DNA of 64,000 bases from Zonotrichia leucophrys gambelii (Eukaryota; Chordata; Aves; Passeriformes; Passerellidae), in the NCBI RefSeq assembly GCF_028769735.1, contig NC_088178.1, positions 26,061,357-26,125,356 of the forward strand, in the 5' to 3' direction. Position 1 is the first letter of the stretch, and each line of letters starts with the position of its first letter. The notes beneath the pieces were generated by a model. The model was not told where the DNA came from. It did no database searches and worked only from the letters and a program-made list of their open reading frames with translations. The translations under genes were made by a program, and so were the position numbers. Below, in pieces: positions 33,801 through 47,900 of the stretch.

Positions 33801-36800
33801 CATTCATCATATCCAGAATATTTATAATTCTCCTGTTACCTTCTGATTTTTGACTGCTTTCAACCTCAGACAGAAATTAAGTTATTCTTTTAAAAGACAA
33901 CATCAAATTCCTCCTTCAGGAAACGGAAAATTTTAACTTATTCCTTTATTATCTTTATTTGGATGTTTCTGCTTCTCATAACAGGTAAGTAGGAGAGTGT
34001 TTAATTGTTTGCTATTCAGTAGCTTAGTCTAAATACTCCCCTTTAGATTAGCTAAAGACAGCACAAGTCTAAACAAAAGCCTGCGAGTCTGTTCAGCCAA
34101 CAACACAGCTCAATTCACTCACATGAGGAAATACCTGTTAGGCACATGGGGAAGGGAAGAAGGTACAAAACTGTTAGCATCAAGATTTCCATCCCCTCAA
34201 AATACTGTTTAACACTTAATACATTTACAGCAAAATCAGAAGTAATCAAACTTGTATTAACCATTTCTGCCTTAAATTCAAAATCACTGTATTTTCCTCA
34301 CTAATATTAAGTTACTCCAAATCAATGTAACTGAAATGCCAAGGCACCAAAAGACAAAACCACAATTCTTACCAACATTTCTTTGTGAGGAGACATCAGA
34401 GTGCAAGACAAGCAGTGCTACAGTGTTGTGAAGATATCCAAACTCACGGGCCTGTGCTGAACTCCACCTGCGGTTCTGCTTGAGTCAAAGACAGATTTAA
34501 TTACCTTTGGTTTATTTAATCCACTTTGTTAAGCCAAAATAATGTTCTTACAGTCCTATTTTCTAATACTTTGGAGTGGGTAAAAATTTTACTATTATCA
34601 AAAACATCATGCTCACTTCTGCCAAAACAGTTATTTCCAGGCTAACTACACATAGGTGGGCTCACACTTGGCACGAGGTTTGCAGAATAATTGAAGGATT
34701 TGTCTATTCTATCATATGAAAAGTATTTATTCATAATTTAAGCATCATAAAAAACATGGGGATGGCCTGTACCTGATTGCTCTGCCGGTTGGGGCCAAGG
34801 AGAAAGTTGACCATGTGCCTCAGGGCAGAGTGCCTGAGGAGAAGACTGCTAGCCCTTATTCCCTGCTGTGAAGACAAAACCCACATATTACCTTCCTGTG
34901 CAGGTGAAGAATTAGTGCTCAAGAGAACAAAAGTGAAATGCACAGGCTAAAACCTGCATTTTCCACTCTGAAATCCCCAAAATATCCCAACACAGATCAA
35001 TAAGATAAAGTCCTAAAGAGTCTCATTGTACACAGCATATTACACAAACCAGAGCAGAATCAGCAGATGCACAATAAATATCTTACAAGAAATAAAGAAG
35101 GCAAAAAGAATAGAGAAATAGAAATAGTAAATTCAGTCCGTTATTCTGCTCTCCATGGAATAAAAATCCTGAATGCTTGATTTTTTAATAGATATAAATA
35201 TATATAATTTTTTTTTAAAGAACAACTCTATACAACCCTTCAAAACAGACAACCAAAATTCATATGCTGGAAATGACATCTTCCACTGGTATACTTTTGT
35301 GATTTTATCCTACTCCATTATTCAAAGCCATTTATTTAAAAAACAAAACAAAATAAACCCGATTACTCCTAATAAAAGTTTTGAGTTTCACTCTACTGCA
35401 AATCCTTCTATGAATAAGGATCACTAGCTGCTTTATTAATGTCTTCTTAAAGTTAAATAGCCATAAGAAAAAAATGTTTTCTTACCTTCTGTACAAAGTT
35501 ATTGAATAGCAAAAAGTACTGAGCACAGTTTTTACAGTTTTCAGGTACATCTTTATCCAGTAGAGCAAGTAGCACCTCCAGTAACTGATGTAGAGTTTTT
35601 AACTGTGAAAAGAAAAATATTTTGAATATAAAGAGCTGTCTACTGCTTAAAAACCCAAAGTGTTTCAAACAGCACCTGGGCAGGAAGAGATGAGCATTAA
35701 CCTAGGAATTAAGAGGGAGGATGAGCTCACAGAGCTCTGCCTGCAAACAGAGCAAGAGCCACCAGAGAGAGCCAAGGCAGGGGATGTCTGGAGAGGGGGT
35801 GGCACCCACTGACCTTCTCCTGATAAAGCAAGGCACTGTCGAGGGTTTTTTCAAGGATTGTGGCCACAGCAACTCGCACCTCCCTCACGCTGCATTCCAG
35901 GAGGAAAGTCCTGGAAGAGAAAAGGTGAAGCTGCAAAGAGAGCTGGAATCAACACGTACACACAGCTGTTGTGATTAACTGTGGTGTTTAGTGTTTGTTA
36001 TTTTAACAGTCCAGATACATTTTGTACTGTACTTCTGTGGGTAAGCTTTAACTTACATTCACACACTCCTGCTTGTAGTAATATTCCTATTAATATATTT
36101 ATAATATTCCTATTAATATATTTATTCATTTAAATAAAAAAAGCTCTGAAAGGTCTCATAGGATGCTGTCTTTCAATTCAAATGTAAAGATAACATGTTC
36201 TTTACACTGACACACTTCTTTCAGCATGTCAGTTCTCCAATAATTTGTTTTCAAAGCACCTATTAGCTGATCCTTAGCTTGGAAAGAGGAAAATCTTTCC
36301 AGTTCATCTGTGATCCTTGTCAGGTAAGTATTTAACTTACCTTACCCCCAACACATTTCACCCTGTTCTCCTTTCTCACCACTTGTAGAGCTGACCACGC
36401 AAACTTAAGCACATTCCAAATCCCTTCACTGAATTCATCATCTCATCCTCCTCCATGCACACTGCACTATCTAATTTGATTTTCAACATTCTCAGAAAGC
36501 TCCACAGAGAAAATACTAGAAACAAAACTCCAAGTGATTATCTGAAGTGTCTGTTTGAAGAATGTGCACAGTCAACTCTTTGGGAATACATCAGTAGAGG
36601 CCAGATCATGTTATGAGGAAGCTTTATCCACACATGAGACACAAAACACCTCAGACAGAATCACCAGGACTTACTTCACAAGCTCCCGGCCCTCTGGCCC
36701 AACAAAATACTCCACCAACCACTGACAAGCATCAATGCTTTTGGAGAGCAGTGCATCTATGGTGGCAATCCATTCTTCTGTATCAGCCCTTCAAGAAAAC

Positions 36801-38904
36801 AGGGACAATTGTCAGTAATCCAGCAGGGAAAAACACTTCTCCAGAATTAAACCATGTTTCTTGTTTGCCTTACCTGAGTTTCTTCTTGGTTCGGAGATAG
36901 GTTTGGAAGAGGAATTGGACTGCCAGCTGTAAGCTCACCTTTGCCATGCAGGGATAATAGGGATGCTTTACCTTAGTCTGAAAGAAATATCAAATTTATT
37001 CCAGAGCAAAAGGATGCTTGCAGCACACATGCTGTCTCTTAAGCACATCAACATGTTCTATTCAACTTATTTACTTCACTTGGAAAAAACAAACCACAGC
37101 ATTTTTCTGTGCTAAGTCAGTCTCCAGTGCTGACTTTGCTACTTAATAAATATGCTAAAAGAGGAGCAAACTTGCTGTAAGGCCAACCAGATCTGTGGAT
37201 TTCAAAAATTTAATAAATGTTGTTTGTTTAGGACTCCATTTAGAAAAACTTAATTAAGAAACTATTACCAATTAAACTCTAACAACTTTGAAGTAATTAA
37301 CACCAACTTTTGGACCTTCCATATGGAAAGGGATTTTCTGTCCCTCTAGAGGCTCAGTTTGCATCATTACAAAAGGTATGGATTATTAAATAAATTTTAC
37401 TGGGGCAAAATGATGTTTCTCCCAGTACTAGAAAAGGAGGCTGGAGTTTGCTTTTGAGGCAGATGTTATCATCAGCATCCAAAATTACTGGAGGCAAGGA
37501 ATAGCTTGTCTGGAAAAGCAAAATCATGTCAACTCTTCTCTTCTAGTTTTCCTGGTTTGACCCAAATAGCTTTTGTGGCCATCTTACCCAAAATAATTTG
37601 AACACTCTAAGATTAAAATCCAGGTACTTACAGCATTCAGGGAAGCTAATGACAGAACAAAACTGAAGTAGTCACTACTGTATACATCTCTGTTCTTCAT
37701 AAATTTCAAGTTTTCATCTCTCACCATCTGTAAAAGTAAAAGAAGGCAAAAAAATTAAAAATGTTGTCAAAATACACTTCTCTAACTAAAGCTTCATCTT
37801 TTATGTAAATGTGTGGTATTTAAAAATCAGTGTCAAACTTATTCTGTTTCCTTTTGAATCACAACTTCAGCAAAGGGAAAATACATACAGGAGATTTAGA
37901 AGATCTGGTATAAAACCAGTGATTTTCTTTCAAAGATATTACAAAACAGCAGATGAGGGACTTAATCATTTGCCATTAAGGGAAAAAAGGAAGAAATTGC
38001 AGATAAGTTCTATTTTTTTGCTTGTTTTTAATAAACAAGCCAAAAGAACACCCCTCAAACCAGAAAGGCTTGCACAACAAATTTAGATGCAGAGAGCAAG
38101 GAGTCCTGGTATAATTACAAGCTGCAGCCACAATAAGGTATTTAAATGCCAAGCCCTTCTTTTATCAAATGAGATTTTGCTGAAAGACTCCCAATAAATT
38201 TGAGCCAAGCTCTGTTCATTGTAACAACACAATCCCAGATACAAGAATGCCCAAAGTGGCTGTTAATGCCCTAAAACAGCCCATGTGGAGGGCCAGACTC
38301 ATCCTGCAGGGTTTATTTTCCCTGTGTGTGTGATGCAGGCTCTCCTCACTGCTCCTCCTCTTTCTACACTCTTGTGAACTCAAGAACCTGAGGATCACTG
38401 TAATTTGCCATCTTCTCCACTGCTCCTCGAGTGTACTCCACATGAAGCACCTTCTCTGCTGTGTCTCTCCCTGCCATGCTGACTGCTGCCAGATCTCATG
38501 TTTGATTAATCTGCCTGCAGTTTCTTCAAAGCAAAGAACTGATGGGCCTTTTTCTTGAGACAGTACAGTGAAACTTAAAATAAGTGTCACTAAAGAGCTT
38601 GTTAGTAACTTTATGTCAGAATCCAGAATTGTTTTTTAGTTTTCCTACAAGGGAATTACTTCAAGGTAACCTTTAAAAGTTACCACGTTTCTCTCACTAT
38701 GTGCTCAAATTTTATGTGAGCAGAGTTTAGTTGCCACTTTCAGTGTCCTCTACCTGATAAATCCTCACAGGCATTTTCTCTACAAAGAGCCCCTTTTTTT
38801 CTCCTTTTCGAACCAGCTTGGTCAAGATGGACAGACGGTCACTGTTGGGCCTGTGGGGTCGAGGTGATGACTGGGGTGAAATTTCTGGTGAAGAGGGAGC
38901 AGAC
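27816..38904 (-). other. USP24: USP24 segment E: C-terminal region (17 exons)
   Basis: Exons: 38904-38754, 37727-37632, 36977-36874, 36788-36675, 35910-35814, 35602-35486, 34862-34773, 34475-34373, 33522-33401, 32930-32817, 32572-32507, 32240-32174, 30209-30131, 29542-29467, 28735-28649, 28149-28039, 27878-27816. The first encodes a Ser/Pro-rich linker ([16 protein letters not shown]). The rest are helical, for example [20 protein letters not shown] and [20 protein letters not shown]. The last exons encode [17 protein letters not shown] and the terminal SDLDDVDP. Exon 32240-32174 ends at a GC donor (ATAG|GCAAGT). Confidence 0.95.
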
Positions 38905-41900
38905 CTGAAATATAAACAAGCTGAAGGTGAATAAAGAAATCCTACAACAAATCTACAGTTTAGGTATAAAATACCATCACAGCCAGAGTGATTTTATGGC
39001 AATTTTGAAGACAGCCTGAATATTTCTTGAGGCTGTCAGTGAGCTTGAACTTGCTGCAATAATGGTAATAAACAAGCAGCTTAAAAACCAACCCAAAACA
39101 ACAGAAGGGTCAATACATTGCTTTGCTGGACAGGAATGACTCAATTCTTAGTTGTGCAGAGATGTTGGAACTCTGACAGCTGAAAACTTTGAGCTTTCTG
39201 AATTTAAGGGTGGCAACCTTCAAGTAAACACCTAACTTGACCTGAGACTTTGGAAAAGGCTTCAAAAATTGAGTGATAGCACAAAACACGGTGTGTAGTT
39301 TGGATAGTATTGTGTGATCTCACAGGGTGAAAAAAACTTAGATTTGGGATTTTAGTATATGGTGATATATGGGAGCCAAGATTGTGAATTTTGGGTGTGG
39401 GTCAGTTGTCTTTTTTGCCCCTTTTTCTTCTTCACAAATCTGGGTGGTTTTCTCTAACTGGGTGAAAGATGTCCACGTTGAGGGTTTTGGGTGATCATAA
39501 CTGGGTTAGAAGCATAAATAATATAAATGTCAACAGTTTATTAGATAATTGAGACTTAAATAGCCTTGATTAGACACCATTTTATCTCACTTTCTCGACT
39601 TAAAAAGAGCTCACATCTTGTGAGTTTGTAATAGATAAGGATAATAAACTTCAGAGTGAGACTTCAAACACAACATCTCCTGAGTTTTATTGGCCCTGAC
39701 CTTGGAGCCTGATATTCCAACAGAGAGAGGTCTAGATATCAGTACGAGAGAAACCTTTCTGGATACAAGGGGCACTTACAAGGAGAGGTCCTCAGCTTCC
39801 TGCCTCACAACACTGACTCTGCTTTTCTTTGGCAGCACAGGGGAGTTCTGGTCGGACACTCTCTGGTAGAACAGCATGTAGGCGTTCCAGTAGCGCCGGC
39901 GCACGTCGGGGTAGGGATTTGCTGTGGGGAAAAAAGGCAGCCCATGAAGGCCCTTGAAGGTTTGGTACCTTTCCCATTCCTGTATGGAAGCAAAACTGGG
40001 GGTACAAGTAATGAGAGCTGCAGCAGGACAAATTTGTCAGATAAAAACATCAGCGATTAAAAGTGTCTGAATTATGAAACAGGCGAATATTGGAAATGTG
40101 CTTGGAATAAATTCCTTAAAGCATTGAAAAGTTCAACAATATGATTCCACAAAGTGTTCCATGAAGTCATTCTCACTAGCCTAAAATAAGGGCTGGTTTA
40201 TGTTTGGTTGGGGCTTTTTTTAAACTATTTTAACAAGGTGCCATTGTGTTTTTCAATCTCTACTATTAAATCTGCAAAGTGCTGAATCACAGTGAATATG
40301 GCTTAATTCATATTAGGCGATACACAAGCTGTTCTGTCCTTCAGTAAAGGGAAGGCTTTAGGGAAAAAATGGTTCAGAAGGAGTATTGGTCCAAGTAACT
40401 CAAAGTACCTATAATGGACTAAGCTCTACTGCTACTGAAATCAGTACGAAATTGAAGCTACTGTAAATCAGTCTGTACTTCTGCTTACATTGATCATAGA
40501 CTTTTGGTCTATACTCTCCACCAAAACATTCATATTCCAGGGTTTCATCAGTCAAATCAAATTCTTCAACAACGGTGTCATTAAATTTATACCACTTTCC
40601 TTTTCCACATCCTCTGTGATCAAAACAGAACAGAAACACAACAGAAACAAAGTTAGTTGATTGTCTCAGTAAAAAAACAAACCACCCTGAACAGCCTAGA
40701 AGTGACAAGCCTGAACTCACATTTGTTTTGACAGTAAGAAGAAAGCTTAGTTCAACTGATGTCAAAGTTGCATTTTAAAAAATAACCTTGATTAGAACTA
40801 TGAGAAGCACATCACCTGCAAGTCAGTGTCACAGGGAGCCCTCAAACTGCAATACAAGGTTCATAAGAATTAATGAGAATTTTACTCTGTGATGTCCCAT
40901 GTCACTGTGTCATTGCCTCATGACAGGTGCTGAGAAAGGGAAGAGTGGTTCCAGAAGAGCTCTGGATGGCTCCATGCACCTTCCCAGAACAAGAAGCCTT
41001 TAGACAGCTCTGAAACCTCCCCCACGAACCTTCTTGCCCGTTACCTCCTGTCCTTGATGAAGGAGTAGTAGTGCCCTGCATGAGCCTGGCCACTGTGGAC
41101 AATCACACCAACGAGCTCGTAATTCTCTGTAGGGGCAACTTTCTTCCTTGGGGAGCCTCCTCCTCCCTGCTCTGTGCTCCTGCCATTTTCCCCCACTTCT
41201 GAGGACGAGTCCTGACGAGCCATCCCTGACACAGTGTAAGGTTCCATGTTCAGCATCCAGGGAAACTGTTTGAAGAGATACTTCGGATTAATCAAGACAT
41301 TGCAGCGTGTATTGCTTTGTGTAATTTTATGAGAATGATATCAATACTTCCCACATCGGGAACACCAAAGGAAAATATGGAACTTCAACTTCTTATGTTT
41401 CTTACACAGATGTTAAATAATAAACTCTCTTTAAGGAGGTTTTTTGCCTTGCTTTCTGAAAGGACTCAAAGAGTGTTGCAAACAAGGAAAGCTCTAAGGA
41501 AAAACACTTCTTTTCTGTAGCACTACCATGTTATAAAATCCCTGCATCAAAATGTGAGGAGAAGAAGGAAAAAATGAATAGGAAGAATGAGAGTCCACTA
41601 CACAAAGCAGCTGGGGAAGGCACCATAAAGCAAAGTTTTCTTACCCTTATTTGTTCATCGTATTTAATAGAACGGCCGCTCTCCCAGTCAAAGCCAAACC
41701 TCATCAGGTGAATCACCAGCAGGCTGGGCAAAACCTTAATGCAGGTGCGCTTCACTGTAGTTCTCTTGAAAAGAAACAAGAATATCACCTCTATCTGACA
41801 TCCCAGGCCATCTGCAGCACCCTTCTGGAGATTCACAGTGAAAATCCAGCCATGGGGAGTCATAGGTGTCCATAGAAGCCAGGGTATCTATAGGGATATG

Positions 41901-44900
41901 TATCCATACTGGGATACATCTCAATTCATTACACAAAACTTTACCATCCTGCCATCCCTCTAAACTTTTAGTTTATTTTAAACTTTTAGAGGCACTGAAC
42001 CTTTGTCTTCAATGCAGCAAGAGCGAGCAACATCTAAGCATGGTTTCCATGACTATGTAAAGCTTAGAGAACATCAAACTGCACATGAATCTTCTTTCAC
42101 AAAACTCAAGAATCAATACCTTTTCTTTGCACTTTTCACAGTAGTATGCATTGCTTCCTTCCAGAACTTCTCCTCTAACAAACTGATCCAGTGATATTTC
42201 CAGGCTTTGACATGAAGTCACACCAAGGTTGAGAGCCATGAAGGCTTCCTCACGTTCATACCTAAATTCAAGAAGAAAAACAGATTAGGATTTACCCAGC
42301 TGGCAGGAACAAGACAGATGTTTAGGAAAGAATATTGCATTTGCCCCACAGCTATCAAAGCTGTGATGCTCACAGGGGCATTTCTCTACTTTGACATACA
42401 TATTTTAATAGTTCTGGGAACACATAACTTGGTAATTGATGCACTGAATGTGTCATTACCTGTGAGGGCAGTCCTTGCAGATCTTCTGATCAGAGAAGAT
42501 TCCTTGAAAAGTATTCTTAAATATTTGGTCTCTTCCTATTTTCTGTTGGAGATGTAAAGTTAGACATCAGTGGGATATATTGCAGGGTGGAAGACCAAGA
42601 AATCAGTAGGAATTTTAAACTCCTAAATACTGTGCAGATTATAACATAAGCTAAATGGCTCTCTGCCTCTTTTCTAGAGATCAAAGCAAAAAGAGAAAAA
42701 AGGTACCAAGGATATGCATATGAAACAGAAAAGAAATTGCTGAGGTTTTTACCTTGAGGTACTCATCCATTTGATCTATAAGACTGGTGAAGAACTCATA
42801 AGCATCCTGTTGCTCTCTAACATAAAGTTCCTTATTCCACATCTTGAAAATCTATATAAAATATAAATATATGTTAAAAGGTGGTTGTTTCATATATATA
42901 TATCACTAAGAAAAGTATTTTTATATAAATTTATTTTAACATGTTTTGTTTTTTTGAATTAGAGCTTACTTTATAAATTCTGCAATTGAAAAAGGCTGAA
43001 TAAATGATTACTTTTTAAGTAGAAAAGCTATAGACTCTAAACAAAAAGGATGCAATACCTTCCAAAAGTTCTCAGGTACATAATACTGTAGCTTGCTTTC
43101 CATCAAATGACCAAAAAGAGATTGAACTTGATAGAACACATTGTCATCAGGATTGTCAGTATCATCATCAATGGAAAGCAAGGCCTAGAAGGAAACAAAT
43201 AACCTTATTAAATTGGTTTTTGGAAAAATCCTTACTATAAGCTGTCATGGCCCACAGCACTACAACTTAACATTTATGTATTTATTGTGCATATTTATAC
43301 ACACACAGTTGACTTTTCATTTTACAACTTATTTACAAATGGTGCTAAGATGAAGTGGTTCAAGTGGAAGTAATTCCAAAAAGAGGATTCTATTGGATGC
43401 TGAACTAATTACCTCTGGGAGACCAGGCTGCATGTACAGCTGCTGGAAAACAGCATTCATGTAACAAGTAGCACCACCATTCTTCAGTCCCACAAATCCA
43501 GAAATGGAGCGACTGTCCACAGGTGGAAGGTACTGGAATGACAAATACATTTTTTGTGCCAAAAACTTATAAAAAATATGAGACTCCAACAACATTCTAT
43601 AGCTTTTTCTATAACCACCTTTGTATTGTAGAATCACATAATGGTTTGAGTTGGAAGGGATTTTAATCCAGCTCCACCCCTGCCATGGCAGGGACACCTT
43701 CCACTATCCCAGGTTGCTCCAAACCCCATCCAGCCTGGCTTTGGACACTTCCAGGGATGGGGCAGCCACAGCTTCTCTGGGCAACCTGTGCCAGGGCCTT
43801 CCCACCCTCACAGGGAAGAGTTTTTTCCTGATATGTAACCTAAAACGACCCTCTTTCAGTTTAAAACCACTCTCCCTTGTCTGTGAGCTGTTAAGAACAA
43901 TTTAGTGGAGAACCAGGAATATAAATTCTGAAATCTGCAAGATCGCTGTATTCAGTCATTTAAATATTTAACACGTTGCACAACACTGTTGAAAATGGCC
44001 TAAATTGTAATAAAAAATAAAATTTGTGATATTTAGGAAATACTTCTTTCTTACTCAGATAATAATAAAGACACACTGGAGTATCTGCTTCTGAGGAAGA
44101 TCAAATGTATCTGCATTTCCCCTTAGCTGCATTGTGGCATTTTAAACTGAAGACCATGGAAACCTCATGAAACAAGCAACAAAGTGAACCATGCCCAGCA
44201 CTCCAAACCATGCTGACATAAATAAAAAAAAGCTTCTTGCTTACATCAAACTCCTTGTTGAGTGCAGGGTCACACTGGTGGTGCATGGAAAGCAGCTCCT
44301 TTGTGATAAGCTGGAGATTGGAGGGTGAGCTATCAGCCAGCATTACCAGCACCTCATAAGCAGCTAATCTGCTGTCTGCTGTGCTGCACCTGCAAAGAAA
44401 ACCACAGCTGAGAGCTACTGGCTAGATGACTCAATTATTTCTAATTCCAGAAAGCTGTATTACTCAGAACAGGCAACAATTAATGTTCTAAAGAACACTT
44501 TGAGTGATTAAACACTCCTGAGGGACTGCAGAGTGCTTTTTTTTTTTTTTTTTTTTTTTTTCTTTCTTGGGGTAGGAGAATGGGGAAGAATCCAATGAGA
44601 AGAGTGGCAAAAGGAATATTCCTTTAAACAAGCCTCCTTTACTGACATGGATACACTTGCTAACATTCAGTAGAAGGAAAAGGAAGTGCTCTAAAAGACA
44701 GAATTAATTGCATGTCTGAGGACAAACAGAACAGACACTCTCCATCATGTAACACTGATGGAGACAAAATGACTTTTTTACAGGGAGGGAAACTTGGGAA
44801 GAGCCAGACCAGACAACATCCTTGCTACAACAGATGAGCTTAGACCTGAGCTAGACCAAAACCCTCCCAGCTCAGCTCTTTTCAGCAGTCATTCAGCACA

Positions 44901-47900
44901 GCAGCCCTTTCTTCTGAAGGCCAAAGGCTCCATTTACTCTAGGCAAAAAAAAGAGCATGCTTGGGATGAACTGCAGTGGAGCAAAGCTGGACCAAACACT
45001 AAGGTGGATCAAGTCCCATTCATTTCAGGGGTTGTTAAATGCTCCACTGGAACCTTCTTGTGGGTTTGTGGAAAGGCAGTGAGGATATGCCTGATCTAAC
45101 ATCAACTACTCAGTGCAACACAAACAATCCAGCTGCATTAGCTCAGAAATCCACATGAGCTAATTTACACCCACCCCTTCAGATATTGTATGGCCATAAA
45201 AGCTGTGACAGGAAGGAGAAAGCCCACTCTTTTTTCTCCAGTTGATCTATTCTGGGCTCTATCAGCTTTCCCAGGTGCAAGGAGACTTGCTTGGTGTTAG
45301 CTTTTTTACAAAATAGGTAGGGAGAAGGGAAAAAGAAAGAACTGGAACTTTAGAGATTCTCTTTTACAAGGAGCTTGGGAAGTTAATTTCCTGCTCATGC
45401 TCCAATTTAGCCAACTTCCCAAGCAGTAACAAGCTAAAGGAATATTCTTTGGACTCATGAAATCAGCACTCAGTTGTGCCTGAAGTTCATCATTGATCTA
45501 ACAAAGCACAGACTTTGAAGTACAGAAATGCAAGGATATTGGATCACACAAAAATGTATAAAATGCTATTTGGGCATTTATGTAGGAAGTGTAGAAAACT
45601 GGAGAAATGCTCCACTACTGGTATTAAATCCTAGTATCTGTAGGGTTTAATACTGACATTTGCATTCATGACACTGAAGGCAAAATTCAACATTAAAAAA
45701 AAAAAAAGAGTTTTTACTTTGGATGGAAGTCTTGCTGACTGATTGCAGCACTGCCTGCTGGGGAATGGCTGTTCAGAATAATCCTGGATGCTCGGAATAG
45801 GAAATCATCCAACAATGGCTTAATCAAAGAGGAACCTGAAACACAGCAATCTACTGTTAAACACTTACATTATCATTGCAAATGCCAAAAAGGTGTTTGA
45901 TAACAACAAAACCACTTCATAGCACCACATCAACAAATGTTTTATCAAATATTAAAGGTACTGCTAAACCCAGTCCTTATAGCTCTGTCTCACCTACTGA
46001 TGTCTTCAGATGACTGTGCAGTCATGTGTTAATGCAGAATTCCCAGCAGTCTAGTCAATTTAAAGGGGAATACTCACCAACCATTTCCTTCTCTGCCCCA
46101 CAGAGTGAGAGGAGAGTCTTGATGAGCCTCAAGTGTCCTGCTAGCAGGATGTTGTCAGCCTCACTGGTCTCACACTCCGCCGTGCGGTTGGGCTCAAAAT
46201 TGTCCAGCCAAGTGATCTCATCTTCTAACATGGCAGCTGGGCTGATCTTCAGCTGCTCCATCTCTGATGCTGCAAGGAAAATAAAAAAAGGAACACAGTA
46301 AAAAATAGCAGCTTTGGAAATGTAAAATATAAACACAAAGAATTTCAAACAGTTTGGTAACAGTCTAGTTTTGCCCTCGTGTGTATCAAGTAAACCTTCC
46401 ACCAGGGAGCTCAGTTCACTTTCCAGAAGGAATGAGTTGCCCTACAGCTACCCAATACCAAGAACAGACCATGCCAGGCAGCACACTCGTAGGTCCCTCT
46501 GAGCTCAAGGTGTAGTAATCCCCTTCTGCAGGTAAGTCCACATCTTTTCTACAGCTTGGAAGCTGCCATCAGAATGAAGGAATCAGGTGTCTGCACATAC
46601 TTACATGTCAGGTCATCCAGTAATTGACATCTCAGGTCAAAATATTCTGTACACTGGGACAAAAGTCTGAAACAGATATAAATAGAAGAAAGGTTTACTT
46701 AAAATTATGAACTTTTCTCTAACCAGCTGTCTTTAAAGTCTGTGTGCTCTGTCCCTCTAACCCAAAGCAGCATAACCATGTAGGTGTGCTTCTGCATGCT
46801 GCAGCTTAAAAAAAAATTCCTTTCCAACAGCTACTTCTGAATGTTAGGAATGATATTGAATCTTCATTTCTTCCCTCACCTCATAGCAATTCTAGTTAGT
46901 TATCAGTTGACAATAAAACAACAACATGTTTTAACTCAGTTACTCCTCTAGAAATTGCAGGATATTTACCTCCAACACTTGCCAAATGCAATCCCTTTTT
47001 CCTCAGAGCTTCCACAGTGCCGCTCATTTCAAAATGTGTCAGATTTTCTTCCTCCATAAACACACATGTGACTTACCTCTGATTGATTCCTCTCATGATG
47101 CTGGTTGGTGACCAGAGAGGCAGCTGTGCCCCAAGAACAACGCTCAGGAGGAACTGGTTTGGCTTTTGCACATCTGGGTGAGCTGATGTGTCTGTCTGGC
47201 TCAGGGTGTACAGCTGGTCACAGGCAACGCGACGAATCTGCAACAGGGTCATTGTCACTGTCAGCAGTTACTCAAGGGCTGCAAAAATCCCCCACACTCC
47301 TGTTAAGTTAGAAATCTAACAGAAAAAATGGGCATTGCAATGGTGCAAACCAGGTATGAGCTCTGCACCCATCAGCCAGGGTTTCTAGGAATGTAACAAA
47401 CCCTGTTCATCCCTGAGTGAAAACCTCTGAGAAATACAAATTGTAAATACAGATAAAGGGTGAGATGCAATGACTTCATGCAAAATAAATAGATGACACA
47501 TGATGAAATGAGGTAAGCATAAAAGTCAATAGATTTTAGAATATCCAAGATAATCTTATATCAAAAAGAATGAGTTTTAGGAGGGTTCCGACACTTGGAA
47601 TAAATTTTCAAAAGTTCAGAAGTATCCATCAAATTTTACTCAAATCAAAGTTACTTGAAACTTTAGGGAAGGTACTAGTTTTACAGAATTTGTGTCACCA
47701 AAATGAGACATTTTCTTTAGACTAGTCACAGCACAGTCCTGTGCATCTCATGGATGAAACAAGCCTAGAAAATGTAATACTACACCATTTTCTATCAAAC
47801 CATCACCAGATACTGGAATTACCAACAATTATACAAAGGTTATTTATTCAAATACTAATCTGTGGGAATACTTGCAATAAACAATTTTATGTTCAGACTA

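Noticed and set aside
44537..44572. Poly(A) tail of a processed pseudogene
   Set aside because: No coding remnant or target-site duplication is visible beside the tract.
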